A stretch of DNA of 64,000 nucleotides from Suipraeoptans intestinalis (GTDB lineage: Bacteria; Bacillota; Clostridia; Lachnospirales; Lachnospiraceae), in assembly GCF_009696485.1 (NCBI RefSeq), contig NZ_VULY01000018.1, positions 445,001-509,000 on the forward strand, read 5' to 3'. How positions within the stretch are numbered: position 1 is the first letter of the stretch; each line of letters begins with the position of its first letter. The position numbers were made by a program, and so were the translations under genes. The notes beneath the pieces were generated by a model. The model did not search any database and was not told the DNA's origin. It saw nothing but the letters and a program-made list of their open reading frames with translations. Shown here piece by piece: positions 14,233-24,082 of the stretch.

Positions 14233-15567
14233 ATGGACAACACTGTTGCAAAAAAAGGAGGCGGGTTCGGCTTTTGGGTTTGTAACTTCGCTTTCAGTTT
14301 AGAACGTTTTTCCTTCTATTCCGCAAAATGGGTAATGACGGTGTTCATTGCCGTTGCTGTTGCAAAAGGCGGATTAGGATTAGACGCGAAAGACGGTGCG
14401 TTTGCTTCCGCAAACTTAGTTGCATTTACCTACCTGGCTCCGCTGTTCGGTTCCGTTATCTCTGACCGTCTGGTGGGCGCTAAGTATCTGGTTCCCATCG
14501 GTATGATCCTGATGGGCTGCGGATATCTGGTAGGCTGGAAAGCTACCGGCATGGTTTCTATCAATCTTATGATCGTCCTGGTATCCATCGGAACCGGACT
14601 GTTCAAACCGCAGACAAACGCCATCACAGGTCGTCTGTTTGCAGATAAGAGCAAGCTGGACGCTGCATTTTCCACCCAGTATTCCATGGTAAACGTTGGT
14701 TCCTTCATTGGAACGACCATCATCGGCGTTATCGCAAACGAGCAGGGCTATCGTTTCTGCTTCCTGGTTTGTGCCATCATTATGTTTGTAAACGCTCTCT
14801 GGTTCATCTTCGGATGGAGATTCCTGGGCGATGCAGGAAAGAGACCTTTCAAATTTGATGATGCGGAAAAGAAGGATGCCGCAAAAGAAAAATATGAAAA
14901 CAAACCGCTTACCGGTATTGAGAAGAAGAGAGTTTGGGCGATCATTCTGATCTCCGCTTTCTCCACCATTTTCTGGCTGTTCTGGTATCTGGCTTACCTT
15001 CCGGTATACTTCCACTGGGATAATCCGGAACACATGAACTGGATGATCGGAAGCTTCAAGATCCCCAGCGCATGGTTCGATTCTCTGAACGCACTTTGCT
15101 GTATCTCCATGGGACCGCTGCTTGGTATCCTGTGGACCAAAGATGCAAAGCGTAAAAACGGAGGTCTCAGCATGTTCAAGCACACCTCCATCGGTATGCT
15201 GCTGCTTGGTGTTTCTTTCGTTATCTTTGCTTTGACAGATGTAGTTCGTGCCGGAAAACCGGCTTCCATCATCTGGCTGATCGCTTTTGGAATCCTGTTG
15301 TCACTTGGTGAGATGACATTCTCTCCACTTGGTAACTCCTTCATTTCCAAGTTTGCACCTGCAAAGCTTTTGTCCGCTATGATGGCTGTTTGGACATTCT
15401 CCATCTTCATCGCCGGAAAATCATACGGATATGTATACGCTTTGACTGAAAAACTTCCATTTGCCGCTACCTACTTTGGCGTAGCTATCATCATGATCGT
15501 AGCTGGTGTCGCTCTTTGGGTGATGGATGGAAAGCTGAATAAACTGGTTCAAAAAGAAGAAGACTAA
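14233..15567 (+). CDS. POT/PTR-family proton:oligopeptide symporter
   Basis: 444 residues, about 12-14 membrane helices of the major facilitator fold. Family features: FSLERFSFYSAKWV in helix 1 (the ExxERFxYY-type proton-coupling motif in variant form, with ERFSFYS), GSVISDRLVGAKY between helices 2 and 3, GTGLFKPQTNAITGRLF, and FSPLGNSFISKFAP near the end. Imports di- and tripeptides with protons, and fits beside two proline peptidases. The ATG at 14233 has AGGAGG about 10 nt upstream; an earlier ATG at 14200 precedes that site and is rejected. Confidence 0.88.
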   Translation: MDNTVAKKGGGFGFWVCNFAFSLERFSFYSAKWVMTVFIAVAVAKGGLGLDAKDGAFASANLVAFTYLAPLFGSVISDRLVGAKYLVPIGMILMGCGYLVGWKATGMVSINLMIVLVSIGTGLFKPQTNAITGRLFADKSKLDAAFSTQYSMVNVGSFIGTTIIGVIANEQGYRFCFLVCAIIMFVNALWFIFGWRFLGDAGKRPFKFDDAEKKDAAKEKYENKPLTGIEKKRVWAIILISAFSTIFWLFWYLAYLPVYFHWDNPEHMNWMIGSFKIPSAWFDSLNALCCISMGPLLGILWTKDAKRKNGGLSMFKHTSIGMLLLGVSFVIFALTDVVRAGKPASIIWLIAFGILLSLGEMTFSPLGNSFISKFAPAKLLSAMMAVWTFSIFIAGKSYGYVYALTEKLPFAATYFGVAIIMIVAGVALWVMDGKLNKLVQKEED

Positions 15568-15601
15568 CAATTCATTGACCGAAACAATATAGGACAATCA
15601 C

Positions 15602-15634
15602 AAAAACCCTGCCGGGATAGCGGCAGGGTTTTTT
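15602..15634 (+). terminator. Terminator after peptide symporter
   Basis: Stem AAACCCTGCCG with CGGCAGGGTTT around a GGATAG loop, followed by TTTTTT. Strong intrinsic terminator. Confidence 0.9.
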
Positions 15635-15679
15635 GTAGCTTATAATAGGGGCTTATAGAAACTTATCGGATGGCGCATC

Positions 15680-16525
15680 CTAATCACTTAATTTGCTTGC
15701 CACAAACCATCCTGCTCCAAACAGTACTGCTCCTGTGACCCCCGTAATCAGGGATAATCCCTGCCAGTCGGTCTTACTAAGGATGGCTAAGGGCGAGGCT
15801 GCGATCAGGCCGATAATCGCCCAGTAAGCATGGGTTCTGGCTTTTTGGAAGATGATCTCGATCATCTTGGCAATCAGGAAAATCCCTACCACCACACCGA
15901 TCCCAAAGGGGGCCAGAATCATTCCGTAATGAAAGGCGCCCGAAATATCTACCTGGATCAATGCCTGAACAAAGTCATTGATCGTGTTGATGATCACTGT
16001 ATAATATCCCATGATCATCAGCATCATAGATCCGCTGACTCCTGGAATCACCATAGTGGCCGCCGCCACCACGCCTACTCCAAACAGTTTCAGGCTGTTG
16101 ACGAGATTCAGGCTGACATCCGCCGCCTGTCCTTCTTTTTCTCCCATCCACGCCATGATACACACAAGGGAAAAAAAAGCCAAAAAGGACAACAGCATCC
16201 CCACGCTGATCTTCTTCCCCTTTACCTGCCGGAACATGATGGGCAGGCTGCCTGCGATCAAACCACAAAACAACAGATTCGTCTGAATCGGGAAATTTGC
16301 AAAACAGTATTCGATGACCTTGGCAAATATCACCAGCGAGATTCCTGTTCCGATAAAGATCGGGAGGAGGAATTGTACGCTCTTTTTAAATTCACTTTTC
16401 AGGTGGGTAATACAGTGAATCAGTTTGTCATAAATTCCCATGACCACCATCATAGTTCCCCCGCTGACTCCCGGAATAATGTTTGCCAGCCCTATTACGC
16501 CGCCTTGCAATAATCTTTTTATCAT
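15680..16525 (-). CDS. DUF368 membrane protein, PopT-like undecaprenyl-phosphate translocase
   Basis: 281 residues, about eight hydrophobic segments. Two inverted-repeat signature motifs are seen: GLANIIPGVSGGTMMV (12-27) and AATMVIPGVSGSMMLM (about 155-170), the hallmark of DUF368. Members (PopT) have been shown to recycle undecaprenyl phosphate across the membrane for cell-wall synthesis; assignment here is by family. It stands alone on the minus strand, with an aminotransferase gene about 190 nt upstream. The ribosome site is weak. Confidence 0.82.
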   Translation of the reverse strand: MIKRLLQGGVIGLANIIPGVSGGTMMVVMGIYDKLIHCITHLKSEFKKSVQFLLPIFIGTGISLVIFAKVIEYCFANFPIQTNLLFCGLIAGSLPIMFRQVKGKKISVGMLLSFLAFFSLVCIMAWMGEKEGQAADVSLNLVNSLKLFGVGVVAAATMVIPGVSGSMMLMIMGYYTVIINTINDFVQALIQVDISGAFHYGMILAPFGIGVVVGIFLIAKMIEIIFQKARTHAYWAIIGLIAASPLAILSKTDWQGLSLITGVTGAVLFGAGWFVASKLSD

Positions 16526-16712
16526 AGTTGTCCACTATCCGTTTTTCGCTATGCGCTTCGGATTTTCCTTTCTTTTCAATCATCATGTCCCGCTGATCCA
16601 AATATGCAGAGCATCTCCTCCGCTGATGGACTGTTTCCTTGTCTGCCTTCTGAAACAGACCCAATCCTTTTTTCACGGCCGGGAGCTTTCGACGTGCTCG
16701 CTTTTTTTCCAG

Positions 16713-17906
16713 TTAAACAGCCGTCAGATACTCTTTTGCCAGTTTTTCAAATTGAGGAAGTGCGTTGCAGATTGTCTCATACGAAACACAGTAGGCCAGC
16801 CGGACATACCCTCCACATCCAAAGGCGCTTCCCGGCACCATCAAAATACGGTACTGCTTTGCCGTTTCACAAAACACCTTCTCATCCGGCACGGGAGATT
16901 TTACAAAAAGATAAAAGGCTCCCTCCGGCTTCACACAGGAAAATCCCAGTTTTGTCAATCCGTCGTATAAAGTGTTTCGGTTCCTTTCGTAGTAGGATAT
17001 ATCTGTCCTTTCCTCCACACACCTTGCAACGATCTTCTGCTGCAGAGTAGGCGCATTGACAAATCCCAGAATCCGGGTTGCCACTGCCGCTGCCATGATC
17101 AGTTCCCGGCTATCCTTTACTTCATCAGGAATCACCAGATATCCGATCCGTTCTCCCGGAAGCGACAGGGATTTGCTGTAGGAATATCCTACGATGGTAT
17201 TGGCGTAATACTTGGTCAGATACGGTACCTGCGTTCCTCCGTATACCAGCTCCCTGTACGGTTCGTCCGAGATCAGATAGATCGTCGTGGAAAATTCTTT
17301 CTGTTTCCTCTCCAGGATCTCTGCCAGACGTTTGATCACAGACTCCGAATAAACCACCCCCGTAGGATTATTGGGCGTATTGATGAGGACCGCCTTTGTC
17401 CGGGGCGACAGCTTTGCTTCAAACTCTTCCAGCTTTGGCTGAAAGGTTTCCGTGTCGGGAGATACCTCCGTCAGGATCCCTCCGTAATTATTGACGTAAG
17501 CTCTGTATTCTGCAAAATACGGAGCGAAGGTGAGAACTTCCTCTCCCGGATTCAGAAGACTTTTCAGGATCACATTCAGTCCGCCTGCCGCGCCCACCGT
17601 CATGATGATGTTTTCTTTCGTAAAAGCTGTGCCAAACTGCGCGTTCAGATGACAGGCGATCCTTTCTCTTACCTCCGGGTATCCGCTGTTTGTGGTATAG
17701 CCGTGAAGAACCGTCGGCTCTTCCTCCTCCAATACGGAGAACGCTGCGGCTTTCACCGCCTCCGGCGCCGGTACATTCGGATTGCCCAGGCTGAAATCAT
17801 ATACATTTTCTTTTCCGTAGATCCCTGCCAGTCTGTTACCTTCTTCAAACATTGCCCGGATCGCCGAACTGTTTGCCACCATCTGTTTCATATTTTCTGC
17901 AATCAT
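16713..17906 (-). CDS. Class I/II PLP-dependent aminotransferase
   Basis: 397 residues. Fold type I features: N-terminal DFSLGNPNVPAP, TVGAAGGLNVILKSLLNPGEEVLTFAPYFAEY, INTPNNPTGVVYS, ISDEPYREL and the Schiff-base lysine K245 in YSYSKSLSLPGERIGY, followed by the C-terminal GYVRLAYCVS. Close in style to the aspartate/aromatic aminotransferase group, but the donor cannot be read. GGGAGGAC precedes the ATG. It begins 2 nt after the DUF2156 stop, so the two are co-transcribed. Confidence 0.85.
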   Translation of the reverse strand: MIAENMKQMVANSSAIRAMFEEGNRLAGIYGKENVYDFSLGNPNVPAPEAVKAAAFSVLEEEEPTVLHGYTTNSGYPEVRERIACHLNAQFGTAFTKENIIMTVGAAGGLNVILKSLLNPGEEVLTFAPYFAEYRAYVNNYGGILTEVSPDTETFQPKLEEFEAKLSPRTKAVLINTPNNPTGVVYSESVIKRLAEILERKQKEFSTTIYLISDEPYRELVYGGTQVPYLTKYYANTIVGYSYSKSLSLPGERIGYLVIPDEVKDSRELIMAAAVATRILGFVNAPTLQQKIVARCVEERTDISYYERNRNTLYDGLTKLGFSCVKPEGAFYLFVKSPVPDEKVFCETAKQYRILMVPGSAFGCGGYVRLAYCVSYETICNALPQFEKLAKEYLTAV

Positions 17907-17907
17907 A

Positions 17908-18849
17908 TTAGTCCTCCCTGCTGTCTTCCGCCTTCTGAGATCCCTTTCCTTTTTCTGAAACGACTCCCTTCTCTACCAGAAATACCGGACGATAAGAAAG
18001 CTTTGCCTTCCTGAGTCCTTCTGATCCTGTATCCTCTTCCCGGTTGATGTATGGATAGCTGTGACAGGCATGTTCTACAAATTGCTGGTTGATCATAGGG
18101 TACGCTCCCTGTATCTCTGCATACGCTTTCTCAATGTGCACCACAAAGGTATCCGGTGCCACCTCTTCTCCTATGGTAAACGCTACCACTTTCCCATCCA
18201 GCCGCAAAAGTCCTCCCGTCAGTTCCAGTTCTTCAAACAGCCGCAGGGAATTTAAGGTCACACAGATCTCTCCCCGCTTTTCCGGATCATCCTCACAGCT
18301 GTTTTCATTGCGCCACACAAGCGCCATCTGAAAGCACTCCTCCAGCGTGTCCTTGGACAGCGGCTCGTAGGCCCATCTTCCCTCATAAAGGGCTTTGAAC
18401 TTGTTGATATGGTTCCGCTTTCCGTGCAGCTTCTTCCCTGCAAGAGAGATCAGCTTCTCCGACTCGTATACATAATCTGCCAGATCTCTGTTGTAGGTGA
18501 TTTCAAATTCCCCCGGATACAACTGTTCCAGCTGTTCAAACTGCTCTGCCGTCACATTGTATAGCCGGAAGTCTCTCTGCCTGCTTCTGCTGTACTCCTT
18601 TGCCCATTCCAAAGCATTTCTGACGGCTTTTTCCTCTCCGATGGGATAGGCAAAGGCCAGATGCGTCTCATCCTCGCTTTTAAACACCAGCGCCTCTTTT
18701 ATGACCGCCCACTTCACCGGATACTTCCTGGACCAGAGATACACGTTTGCAAAGGTTCTTTCACAACTCCTGCTGGGATATTTTTTAAAATAGGGGGCAA
18801 TGATCTCCTTGTCCTCCAGCTCTGCCCGCTTAAATTCAAATGTTTCCAT
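17908..18849 (-). CDS. DUF2156 (GNAT-like acyltransferase) protein
   Basis: 313 residues. The sequence (KRAELEDKEIIAPYFKKYPSR..., LISLAGKKLHGKRNHINKFKA, GGLLRLDGKVVAFTIGEEVAPDTFVVHIEKA) is typical of the DUF2156 group, which shares the C-terminal acyltransferase fold of MprF lysyl-phosphatidylglycerol synthase but lacks the membrane flippase. The target is unknown. Start ATG at 18849 with AAGGAA 6 nt upstream; this A is also the last base of the preceding stop (TAATG). A charged tail of about 25 residues ends the protein. Confidence 0.8.
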   Translation of the reverse strand: METFEFKRAELEDKEIIAPYFKKYPSRSCERTFANVYLWSRKYPVKWAVIKEALVFKSEDETHLAFAYPIGEEKAVRNALEWAKEYSRSRQRDFRLYNVTAEQFEQLEQLYPGEFEITYNRDLADYVYESEKLISLAGKKLHGKRNHINKFKALYEGRWAYEPLSKDTLEECFQMALVWRNENSCEDDPEKRGEICVTLNSLRLFEELELTGGLLRLDGKVVAFTIGEEVAPDTFVVHIEKAYAEIQGAYPMINQQFVEHACHSYPYINREEDTGSEGLRKAKLSYRPVFLVEKGVVSEKGKGSQKAEDSRED

Positions 18850-20774
18850 TATTTTTCCTTCTTTCTCCATCTTTTTATGATTTTTCCCAGGATCATCAAA
18901 AGGATCCCCAGAATCAGAATCCCGATTCCATAAACCGTCAATGCGATCCTGTTGGGATGCTTCAGGATATCCGCCGGATTTTTTCCTGTCTCCTGCGTTT
19001 TCCTTCCTTCCAATCGACTATACTTCTCGGAAACAGAGGGAAGCCCACTTTCATTTTTCTCAAAGGATTTCATGTAATTTGCCAGGGCCCACCATTCCTT
19101 CACTTCCTGACCCTCCGGCGTATGGAGGATGTATTTTTCAAAGTCCTTGATCGGCTTCCCGTTTTTATCTTTTGGCTGCACCTTCAAAATGCCTTTGGAT
19201 ACATCTTCCACTGCTCCCAGCATCTGCGCCGAATAAAGTCCTGCCACTACCCGATACAGCTTTTCTTCCTCCAGAACGTCTGCCTTTCCTCCAAATACAT
19301 CGTCTGCCAGCGCGACTTCTGTCACTCTATTAAGAGGCATCCTGTTATTGTTATACGTCCAGTGCAGTCCGCTTCCGTAAAGCTGGGCAGACGGCATCAG
19401 GGGAGAGACAGAAACGTCGATCTCCGCTACCGTCTTCAGCTCTTTTCCTGTCAGATACACGCTTACCAGCGGATATCCCGGCACCCGGTCTGCTCCGATC
19501 CCCAGAGAGCTGATATTGAAAATGTCTGCCGTCGTCACATCTCCTGTGGGAACGCTTCCTCTTACGACTCCTGCCGGGATCAAGGACACCGCTACCGGCT
19601 CATAGGCTTCCTTCTCCACGTCTTTCACCGTATAAATATAGGAATCTGCGATCAGACTGCCCAGCGTATCTTCTTCCACCTTCTCTCCAAATCGGTAGAA
19701 AGGTGTGAAATCCACCTGGTTTTGTGCCACCACTTCATCAAATCTGTAGCCAAACTGCGCCAGATACTCCCGGTTCACCGCTTCTTCATAGGCTTTCAGC
19801 TTCTCCTTGACGCCCTCGTCAGAAGGTACGGTGTCGTCCATGGCATGCAGCTGATAGTCTGCCGCTTCCCAGCGCCCCTCTTTTGTCTGCACCAGCGCCA
19901 GCTCTCCCAGGCTCTGACCATATTCTCCTGCCGACACAATGTAGGTATCCTGTATCCGAATGGGCTTCTCCAGTCTGGTGTGGGTATGTCCGCTGATGAT
20001 CACATCGATCTGCGGCACTTCTTTGGCCAGGATCTCATCTTCTGATTTTTTCGGATCCGGATTGGTACCGCTGTGCGACAGACACACGATCATATCCACT
20101 TTTTCCTGCTGCAGTTTCTGCACCATCTTTTTGGAGGATTCTGTAATGGATTGAAAGGTAAGTCCGCTCTCCGGCGCCGAGGCATCTGCGTCCTCACCCA
20201 GAACGCCGAATATGCCAATGCGCACTCCCTCTTTTTCTATGATGGTGTACGATTTACTGCCAAACTCTTCCATGGCTTTCTTTAACTGCTTATCCTCCCC
20301 GGATCGGTTTTCTTTCCAGTTGATGTTGGAAATGACCAGCTGGGGCAGGACCGTCTGATTTTCCGTTGCCTTTTCTTTTGCCGTGGCAAGCATGGCAGCC
20401 AGCCCCCGGCTCCTGTAATCAAATTCATGATTTCCCAGTGTCGTGGCATCATATCCCAGATATCCCAGCATCAGAAGCTCCGACGCTTCTTTTTCGAACA
20501 GGGTCTGGTACAACGTCCCCATGGAAAAATCTCCTCCATCCAGGACAAATACCCCTTCTTTCCCCTGCTTCTCTTGACGGATCCCGTCGATTCCGGTCTT
20601 CAGCCGGGAGAATCCGCCCAGCTCTTCGTCATCCATCCGTGAATGGAGATCGTGTGTAAATACGATGGTCGCTTTCTTTGTCTTCGTATGTGCTTCCGCC
20701 CTTGCTCCCATGGGAAACCCTCCGATAAGAGCAGCGATCATTGCAATTCCTGCCGCTATACGCCTGTTCAGCAT
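18849..20774 (-). CDS. Membrane-anchored 5'-nucleotidase/metallophosphoesterase
   Basis: 641 residues. Signal peptide (about 1-27), then a calcineurin-like domain with metal-binding blocks FTHDLHSR, DGGDFSMGT, LGNHEFDYR, CLSHSG and SGHTHTRLE. A 5'-nucleotidase C-terminal domain (about 340-560) follows, with a final hydrophobic helix (about 612-632) and a basic tail. Probably faces the outside and hydrolyses nucleotides or related phosphate esters for salvage. Both domains appear complete. GGGAGG precedes the start. It is followed by DUF2156 with a 1-nt overlap. Confidence 0.87.
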   Translation of the reverse strand: MLNRRIAAGIAMIAALIGGFPMGARAEAHTKTKKATIVFTHDLHSRMDDEELGGFSRLKTGIDGIRQEKQGKEGVFVLDGGDFSMGTLYQTLFEKEASELLMLGYLGYDATTLGNHEFDYRSRGLAAMLATAKEKATENQTVLPQLVISNINWKENRSGEDKQLKKAMEEFGSKSYTIIEKEGVRIGIFGVLGEDADASAPESGLTFQSITESSKKMVQKLQQEKVDMIVCLSHSGTNPDPKKSEDEILAKEVPQIDVIISGHTHTRLEKPIRIQDTYIVSAGEYGQSLGELALVQTKEGRWEAADYQLHAMDDTVPSDEGVKEKLKAYEEAVNREYLAQFGYRFDEVVAQNQVDFTPFYRFGEKVEEDTLGSLIADSYIYTVKDVEKEAYEPVAVSLIPAGVVRGSVPTGDVTTADIFNISSLGIGADRVPGYPLVSVYLTGKELKTVAEIDVSVSPLMPSAQLYGSGLHWTYNNNRMPLNRVTEVALADDVFGGKADVLEEEKLYRVVAGLYSAQMLGAVEDVSKGILKVQPKDKNGKPIKDFEKYILHTPEGQEVKEWWALANYMKSFEKNESGLPSVSEKYSRLEGRKTQETGKNPADILKHPNRIALTVYGIGILILGILLMILGKIIKRWRKKEK

Positions 20775-20841
20775 CCTTTTCCTCCCTCTGTCGGATCCTT
20801 CCGATCCTTTTTCGGCTCTTTTCGATCAATATACAGGGAAA

Positions 20842-20872
20842 GACCTGATCCATTCCATGTGGATACAGGTCC
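20842..20872 (-). terminator. Possible terminator after prfA
   Basis: On the minus strand GACCTGTATCC pairs with GGATCAGGTC (one bulge), then TTTCCC. It is about 10 nt past the RF1 stop; the T-run is short. Confidence 0.45.
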
Positions 20873-20882
20873 CCGGTGCGAC

Positions 20883-21953
20883 TTATTCATTCATATTTGC
20901 CAGCTTTGCCGACTGATCCGCCGCGATCAGGCTGTCTATTACTTCGTCCAGATCTCCGTTCAGGATGGAATCCAGCCTGTGAAGCGTCAGCTTGATCCTG
21001 TGATCCGTTACCCTTCCCTGAGGAAAGTTGTAGGTTCTGATCTTTTCAGAACGGTCTCCCGTTCCGATCTGGCTCCTCCTGGCTTCCGCTTCGGATGCCT
21101 GCTGCTTTTCCAGTTCCAGTTCATACAGCTTGGAGCGAAGCAGCCGGAACGCCTTCTCCTTATTCTGCAGCTGGGACTTTTCTGTCTGGCTGTAGATCAC
21201 GATCCCCGTTGGGTAGTGCGTCAGACGTACCGCCGAATCCGTGGTATTGACACACTGTCCTCCGTTTCCGGATGCGCGCATCACGTCGATCCGGATGTCT
21301 TTTTCTTCAATGACCACATCGACCTCCTCTGCCTCCGGCATAATGGCAACCGTAACGGTAGATGTATGGATCCTTCCTCCGCTTTCCGTCTCCGGCACTC
21401 TCTGTACCCGATGTACTCCGCTTTCATATTTGAGTCTGGAATAGGCTCCCTGTCCCGTGATCATAAATACACATTCCTTAAAGCCGCCGATCCCATTTTC
21501 ACTGAGAGAGATCATTTCCACTTTCCACCTGCGGCTTTCTGCATAGTGAAGGTACATCCGATAGATCTCCGCTGCAAACAGAGCCGCTTCATCTCCGCCG
21601 GCTCCTGCCCGGATCTCTACCATAACGTTTTTCTCATCATTGGGGTCCTTTGGCAGCAAAAGGATCTTTAATTCCTGTTCCAGCTCCTCCACCCGCTTCT
21701 TGGATTCACTCAGTTCTTCCTTCGCCAGCTCTTTCAGTTCTTCATCCGACTCTTCCTCCAACATCTGGAGGCTGTCGGAAATCGTCTGTTTACTGGCTTT
21801 GTATTCTTTGTAAGCCTCCACGATGGGCTGCAGATCGTTCTGTTCTTTCATCAGCTTACGGAACCGGGACGGATCGTTTGCCACATCCGGCTCCTGCAGT
21901 TCGCTCATTACCTCTTCGTACCGGATGAGCAAATCTTCCAATCTATCAAACAT
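20883..21953 (-). CDS. prfA: Peptide chain release factor 1
   Basis: 356 residues, normal RF1 length. Stop-codon recognition tripeptide PET (187-189, in [16 protein letters not shown]) marks RF1, not RF2. The catalytic GGQ (231-233) is followed by [10 protein letters not shown]; cysteine replaces the common histidine after GGQ, a position that also varies in other Firmicutes. Start ATG at 21953 with AAGGAGG upstream; the longer frame lacks conservation. It lies 19 nt downstream of prmC, whose product methylates this GGQ glutamine. Confidence 0.96.
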   Translation of the reverse strand: MFDRLEDLLIRYEEVMSELQEPDVANDPSRFRKLMKEQNDLQPIVEAYKEYKASKQTISDSLQMLEEESDEELKELAKEELSESKKRVEELEQELKILLLPKDPNDEKNVMVEIRAGAGGDEAALFAAEIYRMYLHYAESRRWKVEMISLSENGIGGFKECVFMITGQGAYSRLKYESGVHRVQRVPETESGGRIHTSTVTVAIMPEAEEVDVVIEEKDIRIDVMRASGNGGQCVNTTDSAVRLTHYPTGIVIYSQTEKSQLQNKEKAFRLLRSKLYELELEKQQASEAEARRSQIGTGDRSEKIRTYNFPQGRVTDHRIKLTLHRLDSILNGDLDEVIDSLIAADQSAKLANMNE

Positions 21954-21972
21954 GTTTCTTCCTCCTTCAATC

Positions 21973-22824
21973 CTAAAATCTATTGTACATACCCAGTACA
22001 ACCCGGTCAAGACCTGCCAAATCCTTTTTCACCGCCACTTGTATGTATCCGTTCTCCCGCATAAGATCCGCCACCTGCTGTCCCTGGTCGTGACCGATCT
22101 CAAACAGCAGCCATCCCCCCGGATGCAGATGATCTCCCGCTTCTTTTACCATCACCCTGTAAAAGCTTAGTCCGTCTTCTTCCCCATCCAGCGCCAGTCG
22201 GGGCTCATAGATCCGAACCTCCTCCTGAAGGGTCTCTATGACCCGACTGGGAATGTATGGCGGGTTGGATACGATCAGATCATACTTTCCTTCTATCTTT
22301 TCAAACAGGCTGCCCTGCCGAAACTCTACCTGCGCGTTCAGCCGTTTTGCATTCTCTTCCGCCACGGCAAGCGCTTCCTGCGACACATCACTGCCCACAG
22401 CCGAGATGGAGGGCTTCTGCAGTTTCAGGCTGATGATCACACAGCCTGACCCTGTACAAAGGTCCAGTACCCTTTCCTGTCCGTGCAGCTTTTTCAGTGT
22501 TTCCTCTACCAACAGTTCCGTTTCCTGCCTGGGGATCAGAACTCCTTTTCCCACCCGGAACGTTCTTCCGAAAAACTCCTGTTTTCCCAGAATGTACTGC
22601 AGGGGCACTCTTTTTTTCCGCTGTTCTAAAAGTGTTTGATACCTGTCCTTTTCTTCCCCGGAGATCCTTCTGTCTGGCTTCCCATAATAGGCAGCCTTAT
22701 CGACTCCCGTGATCTCTTCTAAAAGATACCAGGCATCCAGATCGGCTTCCGCCACCCCTGCTTCCTTCAGCTGCCGCTTTCCCTCTTTATATAGGCTTTG
22801 AAGTGTGAAACTGCTCTGCTTCAT
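21973..22824 (-). CDS. prmC: Release factor glutamine methyltransferase
   Basis: 283 residues. N-terminal helical domain, then SAM-binding [15 protein letters not shown] (119-133) and the catalytic NPPY (187-190). The IPRQET motif (97-102) is typical of PrmC/HemK. Methylates the GGQ glutamine of RF1 and RF2. Start ATG at 22824 with GGAG nearby; the 5' end overlaps the DUF1385 gene by 38 nt in another frame. Part of the rho-rpmE-DUF1385-prmC-prfA series. Confidence 0.94.
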   Translation of the reverse strand: MKQSSFTLQSLYKEGKRQLKEAGVAEADLDAWYLLEEITGVDKAAYYGKPDRRISGEEKDRYQTLLEQRKKRVPLQYILGKQEFFGRTFRVGKGVLIPRQETELLVEETLKKLHGQERVLDLCTGSGCVIISLKLQKPSISAVGSDVSQEALAVAEENAKRLNAQVEFRQGSLFEKIEGKYDLIVSNPPYIPSRVIETLQEEVRIYEPRLALDGEEDGLSFYRVMVKEAGDHLHPGGWLLFEIGHDQGQQVADLMRENGYIQVAVKKDLAGLDRVVLGMYNRF

Positions 22825-23710
22825 AGGCTCTCCAATCAAATACTGCCTCCACGGCACAAATCGCAACTTCTATCATTCCCTCATCCGGCTCCTTCGTCGT
22901 CAGTTTCTGAAACTGCAACCCCGGTGCACTGAGGATGCGGATGATCCGACTGTCACTGCTTCCTGCCAGTTTCAGAATCTCATAGGAGATCCCCGCGATC
23001 ACCGGGATCAGCAGGATTCTTAAAAGCACCCGGAAAATAGGATCCTCCACCCGGATCATCAGAAGCAGGACAACACTGATAAGAAACACAAATACCAGAA
23101 AGCTGGTGCCGCAGCGTTTGTGCTGCCTGGAACTTTTTTTAACATTCTCCACCGTCAAAGGCAGACCGTGTTCAATGCAATTGATACATTTGTGCTCCGC
23201 TCCATGATACATAAAGGTCCGCCGAATATCCTGCATCCGCGAGATCAGCAATAAATACAAAAAGAAGATCCCGATCCGGAAGATCCCCTCGATCAGGGTA
23301 CGCAGCGTATAAGAGGGAACAAACTGTTTCAGCGCCATTGTCAACAGATAGGGCAGTACCATAAAGATCCCGATAGCAATACAAAGGGAAGCTGCCACGG
23401 TCAGTCCCATCAGAATCGATTCTTTTCGTTTTTCTTTGGGGTTCTTCGATTTTTCTTCCTCTTCCCCGTATATTTCCGCCGAAAAAGTCAGTGTTCTCAT
23501 CCCCAGGATCATAGAATCCAGGAACTGGAAGATCCCTCTGACAAAGGGAATCCGAGTAAGGGCCGGCTGATTTTTTACAAGGCTCTCAAAGGTTTTCTTT
23601 TCTGTTACAATGGAGCCGTCCGCCCTTCTTACCGCCACCGCATATTCGTCTTTGTGCTTCATCATAATGCCTTCCAGCACCGCCTGTCCGCCAATGTTTG
23701 ATGACTTCAT
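22787..23710 (-). CDS. DUF1385 family membrane protein
   Basis: 307 residues. N-terminal SNIGGQAVLEGIMMKHKDEYAVAVRR is the conserved opening of DUF1385; MYHGAEHKCINCIEHG with histidine and cysteines suggests a metal or redox site, and SSRQHKRCGTSFL follows. Four or so membrane helices. Function unknown. The gene is consistently found between rpmE and prmC in Clostridia, as here. AAGGAGC precedes the start. Confidence 0.88.
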   Translation of the reverse strand: MKSSNIGGQAVLEGIMMKHKDEYAVAVRRADGSIVTEKKTFESLVKNQPALTRIPFVRGIFQFLDSMILGMRTLTFSAEIYGEEEEKSKNPKEKRKESILMGLTVAASLCIAIGIFMVLPYLLTMALKQFVPSYTLRTLIEGIFRIGIFFLYLLLISRMQDIRRTFMYHGAEHKCINCIEHGLPLTVENVKKSSRQHKRCGTSFLVFVFLISVVLLLMIRVEDPIFRVLLRILLIPVIAGISYEILKLAGSSDSRIIRILSAPGLQFQKLTTKEPDEGMIEVAICAVEAVFDWRAYEAEQFHTSKPI

Positions 23711-23789
23711 CCTTGCTCCTTTTTACGATTTTTATAATACAAAGGAGCTGAGATACTTTTCGTTACCTCAGCCCCTGATTTTCCTTGCT

Positions 23790-23993
23790 CTATTTGTCCA
23801 TTCCGTATTTCTTGTTGAACCTGTCAACACGTCCGCGAGCCTGAGCCGCTTTCTGCTGTCCTGTGTAGAACGGATGACATTTGGAGCAGATTTCTACGTG
23901 GATGTCTTCGTTGGTAGAACCTGTCGTAAATGTGTTCCCACAGTTGCAGGTCACAGTTGCCTGATGGTATGCTGGATGGATTCCTTCTCTCAT
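23790..23993 (-). CDS. rpmE: 50S ribosomal protein L31 (zinc type)
   Basis: 67 residues. Zinc ligands C16, C18, C36 and C39 ([16 protein letters not shown]) mark the C+ form. C-terminal [11 protein letters not shown] is typical. Start ATG at 23993 preceded by GAGGTG; an in-frame GTG overlaps that site and is rejected. Confidence 0.96.
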   Translation of the reverse strand: MREGIHPAYHQATVTCNCGNTFTTGSTNEDIHVEICSKCHPFYTGQQKAAQARGRVDRFNKKYGMDK

Positions 23994-24082
23994 GATTTTC
24001 ACCTCTTCTTTATTTTGTCACAGATGTGCAGAATTGTTCTTTTAAACAGCCCTGTCATTGTAGCATATTATCCCCATTTTGT

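Noticed and set aside
16428..16676. Minus-strand 82-codon ORF upstream of the DUF368 gene
   Set aside because: It overlaps the DUF368 start in another frame and has no family features or clear ribosome site.
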